Shown: positions 13,452 to 21,040 of the stretch, one piece after another
How positions within the stretch are numbered: position 1 is the first letter of the stretch
How the letters are laid out: each line of letters begins with the position of its first letter
From: a virus
Length of the DNA stretch: 23,820 nucleotides
IMG/VR virus record: IMGVR_UViG_3300017963_003053
Location: 1 to 23,820 of that record
Strand: one strand, 5' to 3'
The notes under the pieces: generated by a model
Told to the model about the DNA's origin: nothing
What the model saw: the letters and a program-made list of their open reading frames with translations, nothing else
Databases searched by the model: none
Translations under genes and position numbers: made by a program

Positions 13452-13514
13452 GAGATTCCTGTAAGTATTGAGTATCACCCCTCTAATTGGTCAGAGGGAA
13501 TTTCAGTTTCTTAG
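13452..13514 (+). pseudogene. Remnant of a DNA polymerase C-terminus
   Basis: The frame ending at TAG 13512-13514 reads EIPVSIEYHPSNWSEGISVS; the active polymerase ends TPVSIEYHPVSWDTGVSVVT. At DNA level TCCTGTAAGTATTGAGTA is identical in both (18 bases), then they diverge with synonymous and conservative changes. An in-frame TGA stands just before it and there is no start codon, so it is not a gene. It marks a past duplication or allele exchange at the polymerase 3' end. Confidence 0.8.
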
Positions 13515-13530
13515 CTTTGGGAGAATTACT

Positions 13531-14025
13531 ATGGATCGTAACAGGTTAGGATTCAAAGAGAGACACAATTTAGCCAATTGGCTAAAAGCTCATTGGGAGA
13601 TGATTGTAGAAAAAAGGTTGGTGCGAGAAGTAGTAGCAGCCCGTGCATCTGAGGATTTAGGAGTAAACTGTACAGAAAATAATTTATCCAGTGTGGTAAA
13701 GGAAATGGAAATGGAATGGCCTAAAGCAGCTACCAGAAAACGGACCACTGGACAAACCAAAGACCGTTACAAGTTTGTAGCAAGACAATTGTATATTACC
13801 CAAAAATACTTGTTGGCCCTTCTTTGTTATCTAAAGGATTATTTAGAGGAAGAAACACTGCATCAAGATATTCTGACAAAAGTTAAGCTTTTTGTACCTG
13901 TTGCAGATGAAAAAGGAAGACTATTGAACTCCGAAGCCTTAAAAGCTATAGCTAATGGGCGAGATTGGCATGCCTCTGACTTTACACAGGAAGTTGAAGA
14001 AGATGAAGAAGATGACTCCAATTGA
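13531..14025 (+). CDS. Putative DNA-binding protein, helix-turn-helix N-terminus
   Basis: 164 residues from ATG 13531 with TTGGGAG upstream; the longer frame runs into the polymerase remnant and is rejected. Residues 1-65 read like a phage HTH/winged-helix unit (LANWLKAHWEMIVEKRLVRE, then ASEDLGVNCTENNLSSVVKE). A Lys/Arg-rich linker and a helical middle follow, and the tail is acidic (EVEEDEEDDSN). It overlaps the aGPT-Pplase-like gene by 14 bases. A regulator of the island is possible; no target is visible. Confidence 0.6.
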   Translation: MDRNRLGFKERHNLANWLKAHWEMIVEKRLVREVVAARASEDLGVNCTENNLSSVVKEMEMEWPKAATRKRTTGQTKDRYKFVARQLYITQKYLLALLCYLKDYLEEETLHQDILTKVKLFVPVADEKGRLLNSEALKAIANGRDWHASDFTQEVEEDEEDDSN

Positions 14026-14878
14026 TAGGTTTCTCTGGTGGATTAGAGAGCGACATAGCATCTACCTGAAAAAGGAAGCTGAAGAACCGAAGCCTTGGAC
14101 AAAGGACAAGGTGCTACAACGCTACTTTTTCACCAATCCATACCGAGAAAATGACAAGGTCACAGTTTGGATACGAAAACACATCCGACTACCTTATGCT
14201 AAGCATCCTTGTCTGCCTTTTATGCTCTGCGTTGCTAGGCAGTTTAACTGGCCTGACACCCTACAAGAGTTGATAGATCGGAATGCTTGGCCTACTAAAC
14301 GTTGGCGACCAACGTTAGTTGCTAAGGTACTAGATCAACGAAAGAAAAGAGGTTTGAAGGTTTATACAGGGGCTTATATGGTTCGGGCAGAGAGCAATCG
14401 AAATGCTGCTTGGTATCATTGGAGTAAAAACCTTTACATGGCTACAATTGTTCTTGGAAGAGTCTGGGACAAACGAGCCGAATTTGCAAAATGGTTACAG
14501 ACAAATAGTATGGAAGTATCGACCCGGTGGTTGCAAGCACAGTATGGGTGGGGAGGATTTATGGCTTATGAGGTAGTATGCGATCTAAGACACACTAAGT
14601 ACCTTAGAAAAGCACATGATGTAATGACTTGGGCCAACTTAGGTCCTGGTGCCCGCAGGGGTCTCAATCGAATCCATGGCAGAGAAGTGAAGCAGGGCCT
14701 GTCCCAAAAGCAGGGCTGTAAAGAAATGAGAGCACTACTGAGCGAAGCTCAATCTAGGTTGGGTGATCTTCCTTTAATGGAGATGAGAGAAATTGAACAT
14801 AGTCTCTGTGAGTTTGACAAGTATGAAAGAGCAAGGTTAGGGGTAGGTAAAATGAAGAGAATGTACGCGGGCAAATGA
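14012..14878 (+). CDS. aGPT-Pplase / 5-hmdU-DNA-kinase helical-domain family protein
   Basis: 288 residues from ATG 14012 with GAAGAAG upstream. Conserved blocks of the alpha-glutamyl/putrescinyl-thymine pyrophosphorylase and HMUDK-helical superfamily are visible: FLWWIRERHSIYLKK (7-21), PWTKDKVLQRYFFTNPYREND (28-48), VYTGAY (117-122), GGFMAYEVVCDL (181-192), WANLGPGARRGLNR (207-220), LCEFDKYE (265-272). Known members act on 5-hydroxymethyluracil in phage DNA: they phosphorylate it (when fused to a P-loop kinase) or displace the pyrophosphate with an amine. This copy has no P-loop domain. Together with the hydroxymethylase at 21617 it is the strongest sign of thymine hypermodification. The exact reaction is not predictable. 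Confidence 0.8.
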   Translation: MTPIDRFLWWIRERHSIYLKKEAEEPKPWTKDKVLQRYFFTNPYRENDKVTVWIRKHIRLPYAKHPCLPFMLCVARQFNWPDTLQELIDRNAWPTKRWRPTLVAKVLDQRKKRGLKVYTGAYMVRAESNRNAAWYHWSKNLYMATIVLGRVWDKRAEFAKWLQTNSMEVSTRWLQAQYGWGGFMAYEVVCDLRHTKYLRKAHDVMTWANLGPGARRGLNRIHGREVKQGLSQKQGCKEMRALLSEAQSRLGDLPLMEMREIEHSLCEFDKYERARLGVGKMKRMYAGK

Positions 14879-14911
14879 CTCTTTGCAGTTAATGTGTTAA
14901 GAGGCTAAGAC

Positions 14912-15760
14912 ATGAAACTGTTCATTTATGTACCAACACGGGGAAGAATCCTAGATCAAAAGTCTATGCGGTTTTTGCGATTAAAAGAATGTAAAGACCG
15001 TGTGGCATTTGTAGTTCCACAGTGTGAAGCCTTAGCATTCAAACGAAAGTACTCTTGGGCTAAAGTCAAAGTTGTGAAAGATGAATGGAAGATTGGAACA
15101 ATCAGTCAGTACATTATTGAAAGTAAAGGTCGGTACAAGGTTTTGATTGACGATGACTTTCAATTGCTTCGAAGACGGAACAAACTTAGTGTGTCTCAAA
15201 AAGGGGGGGTAGCTACTGATAAAGACGTTAGACTGCTGTTTGCTCGGGTAAAGTACTGGTTAAGAAAAGGTTTTGCTCACGGTGGGGTAAGTCTACGACA
15301 AACAAACCACTTTTGCAAGGATGCTTGGTACAAATTTAATAGTCGAGTGTCTGGGTTTATGTTTTTTGACTCACGGGTTGTGCGCCAAGAGGGAATAAGA
15401 TTTGATGCCGTACAAGAGAGACAAGACTTTCACATGACACTATCGTTGCTAGAATTGGGTTACTCTAATGTAGTTGATTATGAGTTTGCAGTCGGTCAGT
15501 ACATTCAGGGGACAAATGCTGCGGGCGGTTGCTCCCGATACCGAACACCAGTGTTTTTGTTGGAACAAGCAGAACGGTTAGCACAGCTGCACCCAAAGAC
15601 GGTTAGAGTTGTTTTCAAGCAACCGAAAGTAGCTGAAGCTACAAAGTCTATGTTGACGGACAAAGGCATACCCGATGTAAGGATACAATGGGTGAAATCG
15701 CTGGGGCTTCGTTCAGCAGAAAGAAAAGTAACAAAACCTTACCGCTGTGTGAGAGTGTGA
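14912..15760 (+). CDS. TAGT-like glycosyltransferase (copy 1)
   Basis: 282 residues. GT-A-like fold signs: KLFIYVPTRGR at the N-terminus, VAFVVPQCEA, and the metal-binding IDDDFQL with Asp80-82. The C-terminal half carries ERQDFHMTLSLLELGYSN, then AAGGCSRYRT and DVRIQWVKSLG, as in TET-associated glycosyltransferases of phages. That family transfers sugars to hydroxymethylated pyrimidines in DNA. A second copy lies at 18378-19169, sharing the start, DDD motif, GGC-YRT block and DVRxQWxKS block. No TET-type hydroxylase is in the window; the hydroxymethylase at 21617 would supply the hydroxyl instead. Sugar and acceptor unknown. Its stop overlaps the deacetylase start (TGATG). Confidence 0.75.
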   Translation: MKLFIYVPTRGRILDQKSMRFLRLKECKDRVAFVVPQCEALAFKRKYSWAKVKVVKDEWKIGTISQYIIESKGRYKVLIDDDFQLLRRRNKLSVSQKGGVATDKDVRLLFARVKYWLRKGFAHGGVSLRQTNHFCKDAWYKFNSRVSGFMFFDSRVVRQEGIRFDAVQERQDFHMTLSLLELGYSNVVDYEFAVGQYIQGTNAAGGCSRYRTPVFLLEQAERLAQLHPKTVRVVFKQPKVAEATKSMLTDKGIPDVRIQWVKSLGLRSAERKVTKPYRCVRV

Positions 15761-16302
15761 TGTATTGGTTGATTGAACCTCATGCTGATGATGTGTTTCT
15801 TTCTTTACACCAGCACATAGTTGACCTTTGGAAAGATGTTTCAAAAACTATTGTAACTGTATTTGCTACACAACAAAGAGTTAAAGAAGCACGGGAATAC
15901 GCTTTGGCAGTTAAATGTCGACACTTCTGTCTAGGATTAGAAGAAGGGGGTGGCTTATCTCAAAAAGCAGGCTTTGTGCCTCCATTTGACGAGTGGAAGT
16001 TGCCTAGAAAAAGAGGGGATGTCCTCATCTTTCCTATTGGAATACAACACCCAGACCATTTAGCAGTTGCGAAACGTGTGCCTACAATCGGAGTAGTTTG
16101 GCGGTATTTGGATACTCCTTACTACACAAAACAAAAGGTAGCCCAAGAGTTGATAGAAAAAACTCGGGGGCGTTGTATTCGATCAATAAGGTATGCCACT
16201 AGGCATAAATGGAAGCACGTTGAAAAGTTCAAAAGTCAAGGCAAGTTTTTCTTTTACAATCCTCCCAACACTTTACCTCGGATGGAGGTAGTCATGTCAT
16301 GA
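15760..16302 (+). CDS. PIG-L/LmbE-family deacetylase
   Basis: 180 residues from ATG 15760, sharing one base with the upstream stop. The N-terminal EPHADD (His8, Asp10, Asp11) matches the zinc-binding PHPDDE signature with Pro-to-Ala and Glu-to-Val changes. IQHPDHLAVA matches the second HPDH motif. This family removes acetyl groups from N-acetyl sugars (GlcNAc-PI, mycothiol precursors, BshB). At about 180 residues it is short. Coupled to a glycosyltransferase, it probably deacetylates the transferred sugar or its nucleotide donor, leaving a free amine; that role is inferred. Confidence 0.78.
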   Translation: MYWLIEPHADDVFLSLHQHIVDLWKDVSKTIVTVFATQQRVKEAREYALAVKCRHFCLGLEEGGGLSQKAGFVPPFDEWKLPRKRGDVLIFPIGIQHPDHLAVAKRVPTIGVVWRYLDTPYYTKQKVAQELIEKTRGRCIRSIRYATRHKWKHVEKFKSQGKFFFYNPPNTLPRMEVVMS

Positions 16303-16502
16303 ACCACAAAAGAGATGCTATTCCCGCTTGGAAGTACAAGGTAGGAAAACAAACAGCATACAATCGTTGGTTTGAAGGAAAAGGTGCCCCCCTACAAAGT
16401 GACATATTTCAGAGGACACATGAGAGCAACCCAGTTATTAGTAGAAAGGCAATAACGTGTTGTATAAACAGCATTCTCCGTTTTCAGTACAAGTTGAGTT
16501 AG
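16299..16502 (+). CDS. Small hypothetical protein
   Basis: 67 residues. ATG 16299 overlaps the deacetylase TGA (ATGA) and GGAGG stands about ten bases upstream. The last 46 bases overlap the radical SAM gene. The peptide is basic (pattern AWKYKVGKQTAYNRWFEGKG) with no recognised domain. The start context is good, but the long overlap leaves doubt. Confidence 0.5.
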   Translation: MNHKRDAIPAWKYKVGKQTAYNRWFEGKGAPLQSDIFQRTHESNPVISRKAITCCINSILRFQYKLS

Positions 16503-17413
16503 TAGAGGGGTGTTCCCTGGCTTGCTCTTTTTGCGGAATCAATGGGATCAGAAAAGGTCCTGGAAACTTCAAGTATGCTCGGTTAGGAATGCTAAGTAGG
16601 GTGGCAGCAGAAATAGCAAGACTAAAATGGACGCCTCGCATTGAATTTGCTATGCATGGAGAACCAAGCTTGCATCCTAAACTGCTTCATTGTGTGCGTG
16701 TCTTTCGCAGAAGATTGCCTCATCTATCTTTGATGCTAACAAGTAATGGTGCAGGCTTTCGAGGGAAACAGGTAGAAAGGATAGTAGCATTACAAAGGGC
16801 GGGTCTAAACGTTCTTGGCCTAGATAACTATGACCATGATGGTTCCGTTCCAGGCATTGTTAGAATGCTGCACAAAAAACACCCTAGTGTGCCTGTCCGG
16901 TATTACCCTGAAGACAAAGCAGCATCAGTATATCGAAAAAGAAAACCAGACTCGTTTGAAGTAGTCGTTTTGGCTGACATAAGAAAGCATGCTACCGGCA
17001 CTCGTAAACTCGCGAATCATGCTGGACAAGCATTTCCACCGGACACAAGTAAGCAAAATCAAAGGTGTGCGCTCCCATTTCGGGACTTAGCAATCCGTTG
17101 GGATGGTAATGTTGCTATCTGTTGTGACGATTTTAGAGGAACGTACAAAATAGCTAACGTGAAAGACATGCCGCTGGACGCTTTGTGGCAGCACCCTAGG
17201 TTTGTCGCTGCACGTAAGGCACTGTATCATCGACTCAGAGACTTCCTGCCTTGTGCGATCTGTAATGCTACCAGCATCCGCCCTGGTCTTTTGCCTGACC
17301 CTACTGGACAGGAGTCACTGCCTTTTCCATCGAGCAGGGATAACCAAGCCATGAAAGATGCTGTTGCAAACGGTCCTTATACAAAACCCGTTAAACGTCC
17401 TTGGGAGATGTAA
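16457..17413 (+). CDS. Radical SAM protein with SPASM-like C-terminus (copy 1)
   Basis: 318 residues from GTG 16457; an in-frame stop at 16442 excludes an earlier start, and AAAGG lies upstream. The radical SAM cluster motif CSLACSFC gives Cys19, Cys23 and Cys26. EFAMHGEPSLHP matches the GGEP-type motif. The C-terminal region (RCALPFRDLAIRWDGNVAIC, CC-D, then PCAIC and GLLPDPTG) has the cysteine layout of SPASM/twitch domains that bind extra Fe-S clusters. Chemistry could be C-C, C-N or C-S bond formation, epimerisation or dehydrogenation. It sits between glycosyltransferases and a deacetylase, so a nucleobase- or sugar-linked substrate is likely. It shares architecture with the next gene. 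Confidence 0.85.
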   Translation: MLYKQHSPFSVQVELVEGCSLACSFCGINGIRKGPGNFKYARLGMLSRVAAEIARLKWTPRIEFAMHGEPSLHPKLLHCVRVFRRRLPHLSLMLTSNGAGFRGKQVERIVALQRAGLNVLGLDNYDHDGSVPGIVRMLHKKHPSVPVRYYPEDKAASVYRKRKPDSFEVVVLADIRKHATGTRKLANHAGQAFPPDTSKQNQRCALPFRDLAIRWDGNVAICCDDFRGTYKIANVKDMPLDALWQHPRFVAARKALYHRLRDFLPCAICNATSIRPGLLPDPTGQESLPFPSSRDNQAMKDAVANGPYTKPVKRPWEM

Positions 17414-18376
17414 ATGTTCAAATTCCGTAAAGACAAACAACATGCTCCTTTCAACATTACTGTGGATGTCACTTCGGGGTGCTCTATTCGTTGCTCTTTC
17501 TGTGGTGTAAAGGGTGTTTACAGTAAAGCAGGGGTGTATGATCACATGAGCTTGAAGACGGGTAGACTTGTAGCACGCAAGTTAAATGAAGCAGGTTGGA
17601 TTTGCAGAATAACTATTGGATGTTTTGGAGAACCCACTGAAAACCCGCACTTGAAGGAGATTGTAAGAGCTATCCGAAAGGCTGCCCCTAAGCATTCAAT
17701 AATGATGTTGAGTAACGGGTCTGGTCTAGTAAAACACGCACAGAAAAAGTTTGAAGAATTGCATAACGCGGGATTGAATGCTATTTGTATTGAAGACTAT
17801 CGTAAGCAAGGGTTTCTTCAAAAGATACGAAAGCAAGGAGTGCAATTTGCGGGAAGATACCCAAACAACAAAAAGTTAAATCCGCAACAACGGTTCTCTG
17901 TCAATAAGCACTTAAACATTATCATCAACGATTTGAGGGACAACAGTGGTAGAGGGAGTAGTCATAGTCACATCAATAATCATTGCTGTTGCGGGGGTCC
18001 CCCTAATAATCGGGGCGTAGGTAAACGGTGCACTAGGCCTTTTCGTGATTTTGTTATTCGTTGGAATGGCTTTGTGCCCGGTTGCTGTAATGATTGGAGG
18101 ATGAAGTATGTGGTAGGTGACATTCGCAAACACACGTTTGAACAGTTGTGGCAGTCACAAGGATTTTATGCACTGCGTCAAAAAATGTATGCTGGTGAAC
18201 GAGATTTTGGTCCTTGTAATGGGTGCGATTTAATTGGCACAAGAGTGGGCTTGCTGCCTGATCCAACAGGCCAAATGGAGATGGAACCCCCCAATTCATT
18301 AACGGAACGTGTGCTTCAACAGTGCATGAGGCATCCTGATATGACGCCTGTAAATTTAAGAGCATGGGAACAGTAA
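17414..18376 (+). CDS. Radical SAM protein with SPASM-like C-terminus (copy 2)
   Basis: 320 residues, starting right after the previous stop, GGGAGATG upstream. The cluster motif CSIRCSFC gives Cys23, Cys27 and Cys30; GCFGEPTENP follows. The C-terminus (RCTRPFRDFVIRWNGFVPGC, CNDW, PCNGCD, GLLPDPTGQ) parallels copy 1, so the pair arose by duplication. Copy 2 alone carries an insert near residues 177-195 with HSHINNHCCC, an unusual His/Cys cluster that could bind an extra metal. The two may act in sequence or as a heterodimer. Substrate unknown. Confidence 0.85.
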   Translation: MFKFRKDKQHAPFNITVDVTSGCSIRCSFCGVKGVYSKAGVYDHMSLKTGRLVARKLNEAGWICRITIGCFGEPTENPHLKEIVRAIRKAAPKHSIMMLSNGSGLVKHAQKKFEELHNAGLNAICIEDYRKQGFLQKIRKQGVQFAGRYPNNKKLNPQQRFSVNKHLNIIINDLRDNSGRGSSHSHINNHCCCGGPPNNRGVGKRCTRPFRDFVIRWNGFVPGCCNDWRMKYVVGDIRKHTFEQLWQSQGFYALRQKMYAGERDFGPCNGCDLIGTRVGLLPDPTGQMEMEPPNSLTERVLQQCMRHPDMTPVNLRAWEQ

Positions 18377-18377
18377 A

Positions 18378-19169
18378 ATGCAAATCTTTATACCAACTAG
18401 GGGTAGGATTAACAACCAAGTAACTTTTGAACGGTTCCACTTGGCTAAAAGTCTATACCCAGTAACGTTTATTGTGCCTGAAGAGGAGTATCACGGGTTT
18501 GTGTCCAAGTGGGGTACTCAAGCAGAAATTAGGATAGTACCTAGTGAGTGGCACATTGGTAACATCCATGATTACATTGCTTCCTATTGGGGGGATAAAA
18601 AGCATGTGGTCATTGACGACGATTGCAAGTTGTATCATTGCCCGTCTAAAAAGTCATGCCTGATTGTTCGGCATGCAAGACAGGCACGTAATATGTTTTT
18701 ACAGTTAGAGAAGGCACTAGACACGTTCGCATACGCTGGGTTGACTCCTTCAGGTTACCACACGCTGAGCCCCTTTCCATCGTATGTCAACAGCCGCGTG
18801 TTGAACTTCCATGCTTATCGTCGCGACATCATCGTCAAAGAAGGGATCAAGTGGAGATTACCTACTAGTGGGGACCAGCATGCGGTTTTGACAACATTAG
18901 AACTTGGATACGCAGTACACCTAACAAATCGTTGGTGTGTCCAAGCTGCAAACTGGCAACCAGGCGGATGCACAGAGTATCGCACCGCAGAATTGGCGGA
19001 TCAATCCTTTCAAACGTTGGCCAAACTACACTCTAAAGTCAAATTACGCAAGTCTACTACGGCTACTGACCAACAAACACTTGACGTGCGCGTTCAATGG
19101 AAGAAGTCCTACGGAATACGTAAGTATGATCGTAAACTCAAACGACCAGGGGTGGAAGTATGCGACTGA
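18378..19169 (+). CDS. TAGT-like glycosyltransferase (copy 2)
   Basis: 263 residues, GGGAACA upstream. It parallels copy 1: MQIFIPTRGRINNQ start, VTFIVPEEEY, GNIHDYI, VVIDDDCKLYH with Asp80-82, DQHAVLTTLELGY, PGGCTEYRTAEL, and DVRVQWKKSYG. Two paralogues suggest two sugars, or a disaccharide added stepwise, or one enzyme for each of two acceptor positions. It lies downstream of the two radical SAM genes, overlapping the sulfotransferase-like gene by 10 bases. Confidence 0.75.
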   Translation: MQIFIPTRGRINNQVTFERFHLAKSLYPVTFIVPEEEYHGFVSKWGTQAEIRIVPSEWHIGNIHDYIASYWGDKKHVVIDDDCKLYHCPSKKSCLIVRHARQARNMFLQLEKALDTFAYAGLTPSGYHTLSPFPSYVNSRVLNFHAYRRDIIVKEGIKWRLPTSGDQHAVLTTLELGYAVHLTNRWCVQAANWQPGGCTEYRTAELADQSFQTLAKLHSKVKLRKSTTATDQQTLDVRVQWKKSYGIRKYDRKLKRPGVEVCD

Positions 19170-19762
19170 TACAAATCCAAGGATGTCGGCGGTCAGGAAA
19201 CCATGCTGTAATTGAATGGATTTTTAGTTATTACAAGGGGGGCTGTTTACACAACAACCTACCCCTGCCTTGGAATGGAAAGACTAGACCTAGCGAATAC
19301 TTAATGTACGGAGACTATGAGAGGTTTCCTGAGATAGAGATACAATCTTGGGAGGACAAGGTGCTGAAAGATGCTGTGATTGTGTTGAGGTCTGCTTACA
19401 ACTGTGTGGCTTCCCGTCTTAATGGTCCTAAGTATCTTCTGGAGTCAACAAGAAAGATTTGCAGATTTACACCCGTCTGGAAAGCGCATGCCAAAATGGT
19501 ATTAGCAGGCCACCCTCACATAGTCTATGATCACTGGCTAAACAATCCTAAACCAGCACATCAGCTACTACAGCTGCCAACCCCTTGCAAACGTCGCACT
19601 GCACGCAAACCAAGAAGAGGCAGTGGGTCTTCATTCAAACACAGTCCATCTAATTACTTTGAAAGGTGGAAGCAAGTCGATCTGCCTACAGAGATTGTAG
19701 AAGACAAAGAGATAGCAGAACTTAACAAGGAGATATTTGGATGGTGGATAGCATACAACTAG
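19160..19762 (+). CDS. Sulfotransferase-like P-loop protein
   Basis: 200 residues; the start lies 10 bases inside the previous gene with GTGGAAG upstream. The N-terminal QIQGCRRSGNHAVIEWIF has the G-x-R-R-S-G-N-H-A form of the PAPS-binding loop in sulfotransferase-fold proteins. VIVLRSAYNCVASRL matches the second conserved strand-helix (LRDPxxxxxS). A GSGSSF segment near residue 156 is typical of related small phage and cyanobacterial members. It has no GKS/T, so it is not a classical kinase. It may sulfate a sugar on DNA or on a surface glycan. Whether it uses PAPS is unknown; some members of the fold are non-catalytic. Confidence 0.65.
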   Translation: MRLIQIQGCRRSGNHAVIEWIFSYYKGGCLHNNLPLPWNGKTRPSEYLMYGDYERFPEIEIQSWEDKVLKDAVIVLRSAYNCVASRLNGPKYLLESTRKICRFTPVWKAHAKMVLAGHPHIVYDHWLNNPKPAHQLLQLPTPCKRRTARKPRRGSGSSFKHSPSNYFERWKQVDLPTEIVEDKEIAELNKEIFGWWIAYN

Positions 19763-20430
19763 TTGACCGTCAGGTCGTGATAGACCATCCTTGCAATGGT
19801 CCTCATAAGTGTAAAGAGGGGCTATGGTATGGGCACCACAAGGGAAAAAGCATTTGGAAAGATGGAAAGGTGTTTCTTTCTTTAGAAGACACTCCCTGTG
19901 TAGACCACGTTGCTTCCCCTCACTACATTGACGGTCTTTTGTTCTACCACGGAAGGGAGCCGGCTACAAGAAGGCAAATGACGTTTGTTTGGGATGGAGA
20001 AAGACATTATGGACCTGTTGCTCCTTTCTATTTGCGGCCGTGGAAAATACGCCATCTTTGGTATGGGTTGTGTAAGTACCATGGGTGCTCTTTGTTTAGT
20101 GCTTGGGATCCAACAAAAGAATGGACCTTTCTTCGTGTGGTTATTCCGAAAGTACGACACGGATTTTATTACAGAGGGTGGGTCTACTATACGTTGATTG
20201 GAGACGCTCCAGAAAGGGTATTCCGTGCCAGGTTAAAGAAGCCAAATAATACTGCACAAGAGGTACTTCGTCCTGTATATCCTTGGGAAGGTGCGGAAAT
20301 GCCGCTCAAACCGAGTAAGAGCGGAGCAGTGACTCACCTAGTCAATCAGTTGCGCGACCCAATGGTGTATCAGGGAACGTTGTATTATGTTTACGGAGGG
20401 GAACAGGGCATTGCTCGTGTTGAGTTATAG
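19741..20430 (+). CDS. Possible beta-propeller/glycosidase-like protein
   Basis: 229 residues. ATG 19741 is inside the previous gene and is preceded by AAGGAG, a near-perfect site. The protein has repeated short beta-strands rich in Trp, Tyr and Gly (GKSIWKDGKVFLSL, SPHYIDGLLFYHG, HGFYYRGWVYYTL, DPMVYQGTLYYVYGG), as in GH43-like or exo-alpha-sialidase-like propellers. No catalytic triad could be assigned. It may recognise or trim the glycan made by the upstream transferases. Last gene of the plus-strand run. Confidence 0.55.
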   Translation: MVDSIQLVDRQVVIDHPCNGPHKCKEGLWYGHHKGKSIWKDGKVFLSLEDTPCVDHVASPHYIDGLLFYHGREPATRRQMTFVWDGERHYGPVAPFYLRPWKIRHLWYGLCKYHGCSLFSAWDPTKEWTFLRVVIPKVRHGFYYRGWVYYTLIGDAPERVFRARLKKPNNTAQEVLRPVYPWEGAEMPLKPSKSGAVTHLVNQLRDPMVYQGTLYYVYGGEQGIARVEL

Positions 20431-20437
20431 GTGTAGA

Positions 20438-20471
20438 AAAAGCCTCCAGCGGTTTTTCGCAAGAGGCTTTT
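20438..20471. terminator. Bidirectional terminator between convergent genes
   Basis: AAAAGCCTC (20438-20446) and GAGGCTTTT (20463-20471) form a 9-bp stem with an A-run on one side and a T-run on the other. It lies between the plus-strand gene ending at 20430 and the minus-strand gene ending at 20489, so it can stop both transcripts. Confidence 0.85.
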
Positions 20472-20488
20472 AGAAGAGAAGCACACGA

Positions 20489-20893
20489 TTAACAAAGCTT
20501 GGAACCTTCCTTTGTCAGATGGTAACCCTTGCCCTCTTGCAGTTTAACCCAGTCGATTAAACCGTTGGTGCGAAGAGTGGCGCAGTCGTCTACAGCTTTG
20601 TCTTTACCGCCAAACTTGTCCCAGACTGCTTCCCGTTGTATTACAGTCGTCGGGCGAGTGGCGTGCCTCTTTTTGAGGAACCTAAGAATGTTGAGTCTTG
20701 TCGGAGTCAAACGAATACTAGAACCAGAAGGAGTTTCTACCAATTCACCTTGGCTCTTGTTAGTTCTCTTGTCCGCCTTTCCTTTTTTACCCTTGACTGT
20801 CTTTTTGACAGTCTTTTTGACGACCTTCTTCTTAGCTGCCTTTTTGGGAGTTGCCTTCTTGTTGCTCTTCGTTGTCTTTTGTGCCTTTACCAT
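20489..20893 (-). CDS. Histone H1-like protein with winged-helix C-terminus
   Basis: 134 residues from ATG 20893, with AAAGGAG upstream; the ATG at 20932 has no better site. Residues 1-48 are Lys/Ala/Thr-rich with KKAAKK and KKTVKK repeats, as in bacterial H1-like and AlgP-type tails. Residues 60-134 look like a winged helix (LTPTRLNILRFLKKRHATR, then TLRTNGLIDWVKLQEGKGYH). It would bind DNA without much specificity through the tail and with more through the winged helix. It is transcribed alone against the direction of its neighbours, from a promoter of the shared TTTACT type. It may coat phage DNA or act as a global regulator. Confidence 0.72.
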   Translation of the reverse strand: MVKAQKTTKSNKKATPKKAAKKKVVKKTVKKTVKGKKGKADKRTNKSQGELVETPSGSSIRLTPTRLNILRFLKKRHATRPTTVIQREAVWDKFGGKDKAVDDCATLRTNGLIDWVKLQEGKGYHLTKEGSKLC

Positions 20894-20952
20894 TTTGACG
20901 CTCCTTTGAAAGAAAGAAAATGTTAGAACCAAACAGTAGGTTCACTACTACT

Positions 20953-20981
20953 ACTATACGGGTTTGACGTGCAAAAGTAAA
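20953..20981 (-). promoter_or_regulatory. Promoter TTTACT-N17-TATAGT of the histone-like gene
   Basis: Minus-strand TTTACT (20981-20976), spacer 17, TATAGT (20958-20953). An ACTACTACTACTA run overlaps and follows the -10, and a GGGTTT/AAACCC dyad (20960-20965, 20979-20984) overlaps the -35. The same TACTAC motif is near the promoters at 4444-4559. Confidence 0.68.
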
Positions 20982-21040
20982 CCCATTCTGGGAAGAAAAA
21001 GCAAAAATAGTTCTAAATCATTGCTACAAAAGGAGTTACA

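Noticed and set aside
16299-16502. Frameshifted N-terminal part of the radical SAM gene
   Set aside because: The radical SAM gene has its own start and complete cluster motif, and the small frame has a proper coupled start, so two genes are more likely than a frameshift.
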